Positions 1 through 9,472 are shown, counted from the first letter of the stretch. The stretch: DNA of 64,000 nucleotides from Chryseobacterium sp. SC28 (GCF_003932955.1 NZ_QOVY01000010.1:34697-98696); one strand, 5' to 3'. Notes: generated from the sequence alone by a model not told the origin. Program-made: numbers and translations.

Positions 1-1
1 T

Positions 2-1147
2 TTTGAAAAGGAACAGTCCTTAGCATTTCTGCCCTTAAGCCACGTTTTCGAAAGAAGCTGGACCTTGTTCTGCTTCTCCGTCGGTGCAAAAGTGAGTTTT
101 CTGGAGAATCCCAAACTCATCGCCACCGCTTTGCAGGAAGTGAAACCGACAACGATGTGTTCCGTTCCTCGGTTCTACCAAAAAATTTATGCTGGCATCC
201 AAGAAAACGTGGAAAATGGCTCTCCAATCAAGAAAAAAATCTTCGACTGGGCCATTGCCACAGGTTCGAAAGTTTCGGAAAGAAAAAGAAATGAGCAGAC
301 CGTTCCATTTTTACTCTGTCAAAAATATAAACTTGCAGACGCCTTGGTTTTCAATCAAATTAAGAAAAAACTGGGCGGCAGACTCTGGTTTCTGCCTTGC
401 GGTGGCGCCTCGATTTCTGCGGAAGTCACAGCCTTTTTTGATGCAATGGGAATCCACCTGACCGTCGGATACGGAATGACTGAAACCACTGCAACTATCA
501 CCGCATTTCCTTTCACAAAATATAAATATGGAACTGCGGGAAAAATGCTTGGAGATTCTCAAATCAAAATCGGGGAGAATGATGAAATCCTCGTGAAAGG
601 CAGTGGCGTTATGAAAGGCTATTACAAAAATCCGGATGAAAACGACAAAATCTTTACCCAAGATGGCTGGATGAAAACCGGTGATGCAGGCGTTTTGGAC
701 AGCGAAGGAAACTTGACGATAACGGACAGAATCAAAGACTTGATGAAAACCTCCAATGGGAAATATATCGCACCGCAACCCATTGAAAATCTGTTTTCCA
801 ACAACCATTTCATCAATCACATTATGCTGGTTGCAGAGGACCGACCATTTGTTTCTGCCGTGATTGTTCCCAATTTTGAAACTCTAAAAGAGAAATTAAA
901 GACAATGAATATCCCATTCACAAACTGGGCAGACGTTGTTGAAAATGAAGAAGTAAAAGCATTTTATCACAAGCTGATCGATGAGATACAAACCAAGTTG
1001 CCGGGCTTCGAGAAAATTAAAAAATTTGTATTGATGCCGGCAGATTTTGAAATTGAGAGTGGCGAAATTACACCGACTTTAAAAATTAAGCGAAATATCG
1101 TAATCGAAAAATATGCAGACAAAATTAAATCGCTTTATGGTAAATAG
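2..1147 (+). CDS. Long-chain acyl-CoA synthetase (AMP-forming), 3' part
   Basis: This is the C-terminal 381 codons of an ANL-superfamily long-chain fatty acid-CoA ligase, which activates fatty acids to acyl-CoA through an acyl-adenylate. The reading frame is open from base 2, so the 5' end lies outside the window; the internal TTG at 65 is not a real start. Visible motifs are a LPLSHVFER block at the window edge, YGMTET (adenylate-forming core), TGD around base 680 and DRIKDLMKTSNGKYI, the hinge and C-terminal lid. Family members are about 590-600 residues, so roughly 210 residues are missing. A beta-oxidation operon at 21-27.8 kb could use its product. Family assignment is secure; chain-length specificity is not visible. 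Confidence 0.93.
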   Translation, partial: FEKEQSLAFLPLSHVFERSWTLFCFSVGAKVSFLENPKLIATALQEVKPTTMCSVPRFYQKIYAGIQENVENGSPIKKKIFDWAIATGSKVSERKRNEQTVPFLLCQKYKLADALVFNQIKKKLGGRLWFLPCGGASISAEVTAFFDAMGIHLTVGYGMTETTATITAFPFTKYKYGTAGKMLGDSQIKIGENDEILVKGSGVMKGYYKNPDENDKIFTQDGWMKTGDAGVLDSEGNLTITDRIKDLMKTSNGKYIAPQPIENLFSNNHFINHIMLVAEDRPFVSAVIVPNFETLKEKLKTMNIPFTNWADVVENEEVKAFYHKLIDEIQTKLPGFEKIKKFVLMPADFEIESGEITPTLKIKRNIVIEKYADKIKSLYGK

Positions 1148-1279
1148 ATCCAGAAATTGAATTTTTTGTAACGAAATGTGCTGTACCGATGCTATTTTTA
1201 AAATTTAGAACCAAAAACTATTTTTAAAATTGATTAATTTTACGAACCTTATAATAAAATCTAATTCGAAGTTTTATAA

Positions 1280-4138
1280 ATGAATACACAACAATTCGTG
1301 AATCGCCACATCAGCCTCAACGAGTCTGATAAAGCGGAAATGCTGAAGAAAGTAAAAGCAGTGAGTATTGAAGAATTAATCTCGCAAACCATTCCCGATG
1401 CCATCAGGCTAACGAAAGATCTGGAAATTTCGGAACCGCTTTCCGAGTACGAGATGCTCTTGCACTCCAAGGAATTGGCTGCCAAAAATCTGAATTTCGA
1501 TAGTTATATCGGTTTCGGATATCACGATACCATTTTGCCTTCACCGATTCAGAGAAATATTCTCGAAAATCCAAGTTGGTACACTGCTTACACACCCTAT
1601 CAGGCAGAGATTGCGCAGGGAAGGTTAGAAGCTTTGCTCAATTTCCAAACGGTGGTGGCGGATCTGACGGGTTTTCCACTTGCCAATGCCTCTCTCCTTG
1701 ACGAATCGACGGCAGCTGCAGAAGCCATGCACATGTTCTTCAACAACAGAACGAAAGATCAAAAGAAAAATAATGCTTCCAAGTTTTTCATCTCAGATTT
1801 AGTCTTTCCTCAAACTATTTCTGTTATTAAAACAAAGGCCGAAGGTCTTGGTATTGATGTGATTGTGGGGAATCACCTCCATCATCAGTTTAATGAATCT
1901 TACTTCGGTGTTTTGTTGCAATATCCCGGCAAAAACGGAATTGTATTGGACTATACAGAAAACATTAGTTATTATAAAAAATTTGATTTGCAAGTCGTAG
2001 TAGCTTGTGATCCGATGGCTTTGGTGAAGCTGAAATCTCCGGCGGATATGGGTGCAGATTGTGCCATCGGAACGACTCAAAGATTTGGGATTCCAATGGG
2101 TTACGGCGGTCCTCACGCGGCGTTTTTCGCTTGCAAGGACGATTATAAAAGAGATATGCCGGGCAGAATTATTGGTGTTTCTCAAGATATGTACGGCAAT
2201 CGGGCGTTGAGAATGGCTTTGCAAACCAGAGAGCAGCATATCAAAAGAGAAAGAGCAACGTCCAACATTTGTACAGCTCAAGTTCTTCTTGCGGTAATGG
2301 CCGGTATGTATGCTGTATATCACGGCCCTAAAGGTTTGGAATTTATAGCAGATCAGATTCATTATAAAACCAATGCTCTAGCTGATGCGTTGAAAGTTTT
2401 AGGTTATGACATTGTGAACGAACCGGTTTTCGATACGGTAAAATTCAGATTGCACGAGGAGGAAAAAGCGTCTTTGAGAATGAAAATGAGAGATTTGAAA
2501 ATCAATCTTAATTATTTCTCCCACGGCATTGTCAGTATTTCTATCAATGAAACCACAACTTTGGACAAATTGAATACTTTGGTCGAGGCTTTTGCGCAGT
2601 TCAAGGGAAAACAAGGCTATAAAGTAATTTTGAAAGAAGAATATTCCGTACCGGCAGAATTATTGAGAAAAGATCAAATATTAAAAGAAGAAGTTTTCAA
2701 CAAATACCACACAGAAACCGAATTGATGCGCTACATCAAGCGATTGGAGAGAAAAGATTTGTCTTTGACCCATTCTATGATTTCTCTTGGCTCTTGCACG
2801 ATGAAACTGAATGCCGCTACTCAAATGATCCCTTTATCTTGGGTAGAATGGGGAAGTGTTCATCCATTTGTGCCCACAGAACAGGCAGGCGGCTATCAGG
2901 AAATGATTAAAGAGTTGGAGAAAGACTTGGCTGAGATCACTGGTTTTGCTGGAACATCACTTCAGCCAAACTCCGGAGCGCAAGGGGAATATTCTGGACT
3001 TATGGTCATCAGAAAATATCACAAAAGCCGAGGCGAAGGCCACAGAAATATCGTTCTGATACCGCAATCGGCGCACGGCACCAATCCCGCTTCCGCCGCA
3101 ATGGCCGGGATGAACATCATCGTCGTCAAGAATCTTGAGAGTGGCGAAATCGATTTCGAAGATTTCAAAACAAAAACGGAGCAACATTCTGAAAATCTGG
3201 CGGCAGTGATGATTACCTATCCTTCGACTTACGGATTTTTCGATGCCAATATCAAAGAAATTACCAACCTGGTTCACCAGCACGGCGGGCAAGTCTATAT
3301 GGACGGCGCGAATATGAATGCACAAGTGGGCTATACCAGTCCGGGAAACATCGGTGCAGACGTTTGTCACCTCAATCTTCACAAGACTTTCGCAATCCCT
3401 CACGGCGGTGGCGGACCCGGCGTCGGTCCGATTTGCGTGGCAGAACATTTGGTGCCGTTTTTACCAACCAATGCAAATTTACCAATCGGCGGTAAAGAAG
3501 CAATAGAAGGGATTTCTGCAGCGCCTTACGGTTCCGGATTGATTTTGAATATTTCTTACGCTTATATCAAAATGTTGGGAACTTCCGGATTGAAAAAAGC
3601 AACGGAACACGCCATTTTGAATGCTAACTATCTTAAAGAAATTTTGGCGGAACATTTCCCGATCCTTTATGCAAACTCAAAAGGCCGAGTGGCGCACGAG
3701 TGTATCGTAGATTTTCGCCAGTTCAAATCTTTGGGAATCGAGGTGGCAGATGTTGCCAAACGACTGATGGACTATGGTTTCCACGCGCCAACTGTGAGTT
3801 TCCCGGTTGCAGGAACATTGATGATAGAACCGACGGAGTCTGAAAGCAAAGCCGAAATCGACCGCTTTGCAGAAGCGCTGATCAACATCAAAAAGGAAAT
3901 CGAAGAAATAGCCAATGGCAACGCAGACCGAGAAAATAACGTTCTGAAAAATGCGCCGCATACCGAGCAATTGGTAATCTCAGATTCTTGGGATAAGCCT
4001 TACGGCAGAGAGAAAGCAGCTTATCCGCTGGAGTGGGTGAGGACTCATAAATTCTTTGCAACCGTAGCGAGAATCGATGAAGCATTTGGCGACAGAAACT
4101 TGATTTGCACTTGCGAGCCGATTGAAGCTTACATGTAA
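1280..4138 (+). CDS. gcvP: Glycine dehydrogenase (decarboxylating), P protein of glycine cleavage
   Basis: A full-length single-chain P protein of 952 residues, the usual size for the fused form. It decarboxylates glycine with PLP and passes the aminomethyl group to lipoyl-GcvH in the cytoplasm. The PLP lysine is Lys702 in HLNLHKTF, followed by the glycine-rich PHGGGGPGVGP loop. The N-terminal half (residues 1-440) is the usual degenerate paralogous domain with YTPYQAEIAQGRLE. The ATG at 1280 gives the canonical N-terminus (NRHISLNESDKAEM). gcvT and gcvH are not adjacent. lipB, needed to lipoylate GcvH, lies 1.6 kb downstream but in the opposite orientation. A hairpin with a T-run follows the gene. 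Confidence 0.97.
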   Translation: MNTQQFVNRHISLNESDKAEMLKKVKAVSIEELISQTIPDAIRLTKDLEISEPLSEYEMLLHSKELAAKNLNFDSYIGFGYHDTILPSPIQRNILENPSWYTAYTPYQAEIAQGRLEALLNFQTVVADLTGFPLANASLLDESTAAAEAMHMFFNNRTKDQKKNNASKFFISDLVFPQTISVIKTKAEGLGIDVIVGNHLHHQFNESYFGVLLQYPGKNGIVLDYTENISYYKKFDLQVVVACDPMALVKLKSPADMGADCAIGTTQRFGIPMGYGGPHAAFFACKDDYKRDMPGRIIGVSQDMYGNRALRMALQTREQHIKRERATSNICTAQVLLAVMAGMYAVYHGPKGLEFIADQIHYKTNALADALKVLGYDIVNEPVFDTVKFRLHEEEKASLRMKMRDLKINLNYFSHGIVSISINETTTLDKLNTLVEAFAQFKGKQGYKVILKEEYSVPAELLRKDQILKEEVFNKYHTETELMRYIKRLERKDLSLTHSMISLGSCTMKLNAATQMIPLSWVEWGSVHPFVPTEQAGGYQEMIKELEKDLAEITGFAGTSLQPNSGAQGEYSGLMVIRKYHKSRGEGHRNIVLIPQSAHGTNPASAAMAGMNIIVVKNLESGEIDFEDFKTKTEQHSENLAAVMITYPSTYGFFDANIKEITNLVHQHGGQVYMDGANMNAQVGYTSPGNIGADVCHLNLHKTFAIPHGGGGPGVGPICVAEHLVPFLPTNANLPIGGKEAIEGISAAPYGSGLILNISYAYIKMLGTSGLKKATEHAILNANYLKEILAEHFPILYANSKGRVAHECIVDFRQFKSLGIEVADVAKRLMDYGFHAPTVSFPVAGTLMIEPTESESKAEIDRFAEALINIKKEIEEIANGNADRENNVLKNAPHTEQLVISDSWDKPYGREKAAYPLEWVRTHKFFATVARIDEAFGDRNLICTCEPIEAYM

Positions 4139-4186
4139 ATTTGGATTCCAATAGTATATTTTTTTTTACAGAAAGACTGCATACAG

Positions 4187-4235
4187 ACAACTAACCGAAG
4201 CAAATCATTTACTTTGGTTGTTGTTTTTTTGAGGC
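4187..4235 (+). terminator. Probable intrinsic terminator after gcvP
   Basis: Two arms (ACAACtAACCGAAG and CTTTGGTTGTTGT) can pair with one wobble and one bulge around a loop of about 11 nt, and a run of T follows. It lies about 50 bp after the gcvP stop codon. Confidence 0.6.
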
Positions 4236-4350
4236 TTATATTTTTAAATGTTGCTTAACGTAAATGCTGAGAATGATTGAATCTCCTAGTTTCGTTTATC
4301 ATTCTGGGACAAATTATCAATATATAAATCCGTTAAAATAAAATATGCCT

Positions 4351-4358
4351 TATTTTTG
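4351..4358 (+). promoter_or_regulatory. Bacteroidota-type -7 box (TATTTTTG) of dgt
   Basis: It matches the Bacteroidetes -7 consensus TAnnTTTG. Only 8 nt separate it from the dgt ATG at 4367, so the mRNA would have little or no leader. No convincing -33 TTTG is seen at the right spacing. Confidence 0.5.
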
Positions 4359-4366
4359 AAACTATT

Positions 4367-5725
4367 ATGGATCTGAATTCGCTTTATACTACCGTGCGCA
4401 CCGGCGATCATCGGCCCAATGTGGTTTCCAGAACGGATTTCCAGAGAGATTTTGACCGGATTATTTTCTCGTCTGCCTTCCGAAGACTGCAAAACAAAAC
4501 CCAAGTTTTTCCGTTGCCAGGCAGTGTTTTTGTGCATAATAGATTGACGCATTCTTTGGAAGTTGCCTCTGTCGGTCGCAGTTTGGGAAGTTTGGCGGGC
4601 GACTATATTTCAGCAACATATCCGAATGATATTAATGAGCTTTCCAAAGATTTTTACAAGCATCAGTTGCATAATGTGATCGCATCCGCTTGTCTTTGCC
4701 ACGATATTGGAAATCCGGCTTTCGGACATTCCGGCGAAGATGCAATTGCCAGCTATTTTGAAAAAAACGAATCGCAACTTAAATCGAAATTCACAGAAAA
4801 AGAATGGGCAGATTTACTGAATTTTGAAGGCAATGCCAACGCCATCCGGGTTCTCACACAGCAGCAGCAAGGGAAAGATAAGGGCGGCGCACAGCTCACT
4901 TGCACCACTTTGGCGAGCATCGCAAAATATCCTTGTGAATCTTTAGCAAAGAAGAAAGGTATCATCAACCGCAAGAAATTTGGTTTTTTTCAAAACGAAA
5001 AACAGCAGTTCCTAGACATTGCAAAATCTACCGGAATGCTGATGGAAAGCGAGGATCCTGTTATTTTTAAAAGACATCCTTTCGTCTGGCTGGTGGAAGC
5101 GGCGGACGACATCTGCTACAACATCATCGATATGGAGGATGCGCACCGGCTCGGAATCGTGAATTCTAATGATTGTGAAAACCTTTTTGTTGATTTGATA
5201 TCATCCGTAAACGCTGATGAAATCAAGAAAGTAGAAGCCAAGCTCGGCATCATTACAAACAGAAATGAAAGAATCTCGTACCTGCGTGCAAAAGTCATCA
5301 ATTCTCTCATCAACAAAACCATTGCGCTCTACAAAGCGAATTTTCATAAAATTCTGGGCGGAAGTTTGGACAAAGGCATATTGGATCTTTTCAAATCAGA
5401 AAGCTCTTCTCTCGCAGAAATAGAACGTTTTTCCATCGAAAAAATCTACAATCACAAAGCCGTCATCGAGATCGAAAATGCGGGTTATAATGTGATGTAT
5501 GAGCTGTTGGATCACTTTGTTCCATCCATTATTAAAGAAAAGGAAGACAGAAAATCCTATGACAAAATGGCGCTGAAACTCATTCCGCAGCAATTCATCT
5601 ACGAGGAGGCTACCATTTATCAAAAAACCTTGGGCGTGCTGGATTTTGTAACCGGAATGACGGACAATTTTGCCACCGATCTTTACCGAAAAATCAAAGG
5701 GATTGATATTGGGATGACGATGTAG
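4367..5725 (+). CDS. dgt: dGTP triphosphohydrolase (HD superfamily)
   Basis: A 452-residue dGTPase-like protein that hydrolyses dGTP (or other dNTPs) to the nucleoside and tripolyphosphate, affecting dNTP pools. HD-domain metal ligands are visible: His62 in NRLTHS, His112-Asp113 in CHDIGNPAFGHSGEDA, and a later Asp in EAADDICYNIIDMEDAH. The length fits the short bacterial Dgt type. The ATG is close behind a TATTTTTG box. It appears monocistronic, convergent with lipB, and its 3' end is only 32 bp from the lipB stop. The exact nucleotide preference cannot be told from sequence. Confidence 0.93.
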   Translation: MDLNSLYTTVRTGDHRPNVVSRTDFQRDFDRIIFSSAFRRLQNKTQVFPLPGSVFVHNRLTHSLEVASVGRSLGSLAGDYISATYPNDINELSKDFYKHQLHNVIASACLCHDIGNPAFGHSGEDAIASYFEKNESQLKSKFTEKEWADLLNFEGNANAIRVLTQQQQGKDKGGAQLTCTTLASIAKYPCESLAKKKGIINRKKFGFFQNEKQQFLDIAKSTGMLMESEDPVIFKRHPFVWLVEAADDICYNIIDMEDAHRLGIVNSNDCENLFVDLISSVNADEIKKVEAKLGIITNRNERISYLRAKVINSLINKTIALYKANFHKILGGSLDKGILDLFKSESSSLAEIERFSIEKIYNHKAVIEIENAGYNVMYELLDHFVPSIIKEKEDRKSYDKMALKLIPQQFIYEEATIYQKTLGVLDFVTGMTDNFATDLYRKIKGIDIGMTM

Positions 5726-5757
5726 CGATCATTCAACATCCTTAGCAGCAGTATTTT

Positions 5758-6471
5758 TTACGAAATAATTTCGCATTCAAAAACATCGGCGAAGTGCTTT
5801 TTGATTTTACGCTTCACAGCTTCCACATCCACTTCCTGCTCCAGCTCTCTTTTCATAGAAGTCACTTGTTTATCAGCGATTCCGCACGGAATAATATAAT
5901 CGAAATAGCGCATATCGGTGTTTACATTCAGCGCAAAACCGTGAATGGTGACCCAGCGCGAGGCCTTCACGCCCATTGCGCAAATTTTTCTCGCATAAGG
6001 TTTCCCAACGTCTAACCAAACGCCGGTTTCGCCGGCAGATCGTTCTCCTTTGAGGCCATATTCTGCAATCGTTCGGATGATAACTTCCTCAAGATCACGC
6101 ATATACCGGTGGATATCGGTATAGAAATTTTCCAAATCCAGAATCGGATAGCCCACAATTTGTCCAAAGCCGTGGTAAGTAATGTCGCCGCCACGATTGA
6201 CTTTCACGTACGTGGCGTTGATTTCCTTCAGCTTATTTTCGTTGGCCAGAAGGTTGGATTCGTGGCCGCTTTTTCCTAAGGTATAGACGTGCGGATGCTC
6301 CACAAAAAGCAGATGATTCTCCGTTGTTTTCAGATCATCCGGATGTTCGCGGTTGTGGATTTTGAGGTCGAGATTTTGTTTGAGCAATTCCTCCTGATAG
6401 TCCCAGCTGGGCATATAATCTTTGGTTCCGAGATCCTGAAATTTTACTTTTTTATTGATGAGCGCATTCAC
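5758..6471 (-). CDS. lipB: Octanoyl-[ACP]:protein octanoyltransferase
   Basis: LipB transfers octanoyl from acyl carrier protein to lipoyl domains, the first step of endogenous lipoate synthesis. The 237-residue protein carries the family signature RGGDITYHGFGQIVGYPILDL, the catalytic lysine segment AMGVKASRW and the catalytic cysteine in IIPCGIADKQVTSM near residue 196. The N-terminal 40 residues (KVKFQDLGTKDY) match the flavobacterial form. Clients in the window include the glycine cleavage system (gcvP). lipA is not in the window. Confidence 0.95.
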   Translation of the reverse strand: MNALINKKVKFQDLGTKDYMPSWDYQEELLKQNLDLKIHNREHPDDLKTTENHLLFVEHPHVYTLGKSGHESNLLANENKLKEINATYVKVNRGGDITYHGFGQIVGYPILDLENFYTDIHRYMRDLEEVIIRTIAEYGLKGERSAGETGVWLDVGKPYARKICAMGVKASRWVTIHGFALNVNTDMRYFDYIIPCGIADKQVTSMKRELEQEVDVEAVKRKIKKHFADVFECEIIS

Positions 6472-6610
6472 GTTTTGATGGGAAATGTTGCTACAAATTT
6501 ACTTATTATTCGCCGAACGGCAAGTTGCCAGAGAAACTTCATTGTGTTCAGAATTTTTGGTGAAAGTGGGGTTTCATTCATTTTAAAACGATTTTTTCAT
6601 AAATTTGAAA

Positions 6611-7483
6611 ATGAAAAAATTAGCATTTCTTGTTTTCTTGTTGACTCTGAGCGCTTTTCCGGCGCAAGATTTTCGTTCTTATCAGTTTTTTGATAAAATA
6701 TCGAAGCCTGCTTCTCCGGAAATAATGGTTTCGGAATTGGCAAAATATGATGTCATATTAATCGGCGAATACCACGACAATTCCATCAATCATTGGCTGG
6801 AAAAGAAAATATCGGAGGCCCTTTTCGAGCGAAAAAAAGGAGCAATCATTCTGGGCGCCGAAATGTTTGAAAGAGACAACCAAAAGGCGCTTGATTCTTA
6901 TTTAGCTGGAAAATTAGATCCCAAAAATCTGAAAGATTCCGTGCGACTTTGGAAAAATTACGAAACCGATTACAAGCCTTTGCTGGATTTCGCAAAAGAC
7001 AAAAAATTAAAATTCATTGCGACCAATGTTCCAAGAAAGTATGCTTCTCAAACGTCGAAAAACGGCATTGAAAGCCTGAGTCAATTGCCGGAAAACGAAA
7101 AAAAATATATGGCTCAATTACCGATAGAAGTCACTTTGGAAACGCCCGGATACAAGGAAATGAAAACCTTGATGGGCGATCACGTGGACGAACTCAAACT
7201 GATGAATTTCGTCTCTGCACAAGCATTGAAAGATGCAACAATGGCCGAATCTATCATCGAAAATTTGAAAGCCGGCGCCACTTTTATCCATTTCAACGGC
7301 GACTATCACAGCAAGCAATATGGTGGCATCTATTGGTACTTGAAAAAGAAAAACCCTGAATTGAAAATCGCCGTCATCTCTGTTTTTGAGTCTGATAAAC
7401 CCGAATTGGTTTTGCCGGAAAAAGATTTCGTACCAACGGAATTCAATCTCGTGATCCCAAATGATATGACCAAAACTTATTAA
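6611..7483 (+). CDS. ChaN/Tiki-like secreted protein (putative heme/iron-uptake lipoprotein family)
   Basis: A 290-residue exported protein of the ChaN-like family (haem-binding uptake, Tiki superfamily). The ATG at 6611 opens a signal peptide (MKKLAFLVFLLTLSAFPAQ) with no lipobox Cys; an in-frame TTG 6 bases upstream is ignored. Conserved family blocks are VILIGEYHDN near residue 50, GAEMFERDNQ, and FIHFNGDYHSKQYGG near residue 235. These carry the acidic and His residues that resemble the metal site of Tiki/TraB-type enzymes. The substrate is unknown: iron or haem binding is reported for ChaN of Campylobacter, and a protease-like activity is known for Tiki. Which applies here is not visible. 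Confidence 0.8.
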   Translation: MKKLAFLVFLLTLSAFPAQDFRSYQFFDKISKPASPEIMVSELAKYDVILIGEYHDNSINHWLEKKISEALFERKKGAIILGAEMFERDNQKALDSYLAGKLDPKNLKDSVRLWKNYETDYKPLLDFAKDKKLKFIATNVPRKYASQTSKNGIESLSQLPENEKKYMAQLPIEVTLETPGYKEMKTLMGDHVDELKLMNFVSAQALKDATMAESIIENLKAGATFIHFNGDYHSKQYGGIYWYLKKKNPELKIAVISVFESDKPELVLPEKDFVPTEFNLVIPNDMTKTY

Positions 7484-7484
7484 G

Positions 7485-7545
7485 ATTAGGTTGGGGGTTA
7501 AACCTATTAAATTTTTTATGTTTTTCATTGGGCTAAAGCCCGAGA
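7485..7545. repeat. REP-like pair of small palindromes
   Basis: Between the ChaN-like gene and the deformylase-like gene lie TTAGGTT...AAACCTA (7488-7509) and a perfect GGGCTAAAGCCC (7530-7541). Two short palindromes 20-30 bp apart are the usual form of dispersed REP/BIME sequences. The first could also act as a weak terminator. Confidence 0.4.
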
Positions 7546-7591
7546 CTTTTTGAACCTTATTTTTTTTAGCTGTTTGTTCTTCGCAAATTCT

Positions 7592-7599
7592 TATATTTG
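7592..7599 (+). promoter_or_regulatory. -7 box (TATATTTG) of the deformylase-like gene
   Basis: It matches TAnnTTTG, 14 nt before the ATG at 7614. A TTTG at 7573-7576 is a possible -33 element, but the spacing (15 nt) is short of the usual 17-20. Confidence 0.45.
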
Positions 7600-7613
7600 A
7601 AAGAAAATAGACG

Positions 7614-8237
7614 ATGCGTAATTTTATTGTCTTCACTTTATTATTTGTAAGCTGTTTTGGATTCTCGCAGAAATTCTCAAAAGCGGAAAAGGAATTGATA
7701 CATTCCGGAGACGATAAAACGGCTTTGCCAATCTACCAAACCGACAATGAGGATCAGCACAAAGTCTTGTTGAAACCTTGCGAAAAGATTTCGCCCAAAG
7801 ACAAAAATCTGCCCATCCTGATCGAGAGAATGAGGCTGGCGCTCGCAGCAACGGACGGCGGCGTGGGTATTGCCGCACCTCAAGTCGGGATCAATCGCCG
7901 TCTGGTTTTGGTTCAGCGCTTCGATAAACCCAATGCTCCCGTGGAATATTTCATCAATCCTGAAATCATTTGGCGCTCTGAGCTTTTAGACAAAGGTCCG
8001 GAAGGCGATCTTTCGATTGAGAATTTCCAAGGCGATTTCTACAGAAGTCACAGCATCCGAGTGCGATACAATGACTTGGAAAATGAGAAGCACGACGAGA
8101 TGGTGGAAGGTTTCTCAGCCGTGATTTTGCAGCACGAGATCGATCATTTATTTGGTATTTTAATTTCGGATAAGCAGCAAAGCGAGAAAGATTGGCAATA
8201 CAAAGAAGTGAAAGTTTATCAGAAATCCAAATATTAG
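7614..8237 (+). CDS. Exported peptide-deformylase-like protein with altered metal site
   Basis: A 207-residue protein whose residues 55-200 are a peptide deformylase fold. Motif 1 is GVGIAAPQVG, close to the classical GxGxAAxQ. Motif 3 is QHEIDH, with both metal-binding His (174 and 178) and the catalytic Glu175. Motif 2, normally EGCLS, reads EGDLS (residues 130-134), so the Cys metal ligand is Asp132. The N-terminus (MRNFIVFTLLFVSCFGFSQ) is a signal peptide, possibly with a lipobox at Cys14, which is unusual because deformylation takes place on the ribosome in the cytoplasm. It is therefore probably not the housekeeping Def. It could be a deviant metal hydrolase or a pseudoenzyme. Confidence 0.85.
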   Translation: MRNFIVFTLLFVSCFGFSQKFSKAEKELIHSGDDKTALPIYQTDNEDQHKVLLKPCEKISPKDKNLPILIERMRLALAATDGGVGIAAPQVGINRRLVLVQRFDKPNAPVEYFINPEIIWRSELLDKGPEGDLSIENFQGDFYRSHSIRVRYNDLENEKHDEMVEGFSAVILQHEIDHLFGILISDKQQSEKDWQYKEVKVYQKSKY

Positions 8238-8311
8238 AGTAAGAGTATCAGAGAACGCCACTTAGGTCTGGTTTTTGAAGAGAAAGAAAGAACCCATAAA
8301 ATAATAAAACT

Positions 8312-8656
8312 ATGAACTTCATTATCCGCTTGCTGATTACAGCGATTTCAGCATTTTTGCTTAGCAAAATCCTTTCTGGCGTTCACTTCGAGGACTTTTG
8401 GTCCACGATAATTTTCGCCTTCGTTTTGGGAATCCTAAACGTTTTTGTGAGACCGATACTTTCGATCTTGTCTTTGCCGATTACCATCCTCACCTTGGGA
8501 TTATTTTCACTGGTAATCAACGCCGTCATCATTCTATTGGCAGATTCGTTGATGGACAGTTTGACGGTAGCCAACTTCTGGTGGGCGCTGTTGTTCAGTA
8601 TTTTGCTGTCATTGGTCACATCGGCCTTTTCGATGATTTTTGAAAGTGATGAGTAA
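8312..8656 (+). CDS. Small membrane protein of the phage-holin-4-superfamily (PF04020 type)
   Basis: A 114-residue protein with four predicted membrane helices, roughly residues 4-20, 28-45, 52-74 and 86-108, and short polar loops (ILNVFVRPILSILSLPITILTLGLF). This is the typical pattern of the YvlD/PF04020 family, common in bacteria and not phage-borne despite its name. No function is known with confidence. It is followed by a strong hairpin shared with trpA on the opposite strand. Confidence 0.8.
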   Translation: MNFIIRLLITAISAFLLSKILSGVHFEDFWSTIIFAFVLGILNVFVRPILSILSLPITILTLGLFSLVINAVIILLADSLMDSLTVANFWWALLFSILLSLVTSAFSMIFESDE

Positions 8657-8661
8657 AAATC

Positions 8662-8695
8662 AAAAGAGTTTCAGACCACCTGAAACTCTTTTTTT
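8662..8695. terminator. Bidirectional intrinsic terminator between PF04020 gene and trpA
   Basis: An 11-bp perfect stem (AAGAGTTTCAG / CTGAAACTCTT) with the 5-nt loop accac has a T-run on the plus side and A-run before it, so it can serve both convergent genes. Confidence 0.85.
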
Positions 8696-9472
8696 TTAAT
8701 TTTTAATTCCTTCGATAAAGTCTTTTCCTTTGCTTTCCCAATCTTTATTTTCTAAAAGAATTTTCACAAAAGCAGTTCCAATAATTCCGCCCGCCGCTTT
8801 TTCGGTCAATTGTTCGAAATCAGATTTGGTCTTGATGCCAAACCCGATGAACACAGGATTTTTTAGATTCAAAGAGGCTAATCTATTCAGATAGTCTTCG
8901 TTTTTTACTTCCTTTTTTTCGGTTCCGGTGGTGGATGAGCTAGAAACGGCGTACAAAAATCCCGAACTCAAAGAATCTAAATACTGAATGCGCTCTACCG
9001 AAGTTTCGGGTGTAACCAAAAAAGTAAAATTTAAACCGTATTTTTTTAAAATAGATTGGTAATTATTCTCGAATTCTATAGGAGGAAGGTCGGGAATAAT
9101 CAAACCCGAAACTCCCGAATGGGCACACTCTTCGCAGAATTTTTCAAAACCAAAAATCAAAACGGGATTGATGTATCCCATCAAGATCACCGGAACTTTG
9201 ATTTCATTTTTTACCGATTTCAGTTGAGAAAAAAGTTTGGCAATCGTCATTCCGTTTTTCAGAGCCAGATTGTGGGCTTCTTGGATTACGGGTCCATCGG
9301 CCACAGGATCAGAATACGGCATCCCGATTTCCATCATATCGGCGCCGGAATTTTGGATGATTTTCATAATTTCTGCAGTATCTTCTAAGTTGGGAATTCC
9401 GGCAGTAAAGTAGATGTTGAGTTTTTTTTGTTGCATTTCGGATGCTGAAGCTTGGGAGTTATTTTGGTTCAT
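8696..9472 (-). CDS. trpA: Tryptophan synthase alpha subunit
   Basis: TrpA splits indole-3-glycerol phosphate to indole and glyceraldehyde 3-phosphate and channels indole to TrpB. The 258-residue protein shows catalytic Glu in GADMMEIGMPYSDPVADG, Asp in GLIIPDLP and the phosphate-binding VFIGFGI segment. It starts 7 bp after trpB. The N-terminal stretch MNQNNSQASASE is longer than usual and a second ATG at 9436 (MQQKKLNIYF) is a possible start. It is the last gene of the trp operon and ends at the shared terminator. Confidence 0.96.
   Translation of the reverse strand: MNQNNSQASASEMQQKKLNIYFTAGIPNLEDTAEIMKIIQNSGADMMEIGMPYSDPVADGPVIQEAHNLALKNGMTIAKLFSQLKSVKNEIKVPVILMGYINPVLIFGFEKFCEECAHSGVSGLIIPDLPPIEFENNYQSILKKYGLNFTFLVTPETSVERIQYLDSLSSGFLYAVSSSSTTGTEKKEVKNEDYLNRLASLNLKNPVFIGFGIKTKSDFEQLTEKAAGGIIGTAFVKILLENKDWESKGKDFIEGIKN

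Noticed and set aside
311..820. Minus-strand ORF of 169 codons inside the acyl-CoA ligase
   Set aside because: It is antisense to a gene with clear ANL motifs and has no recognisable protein character, as with other long antisense frames across the window.
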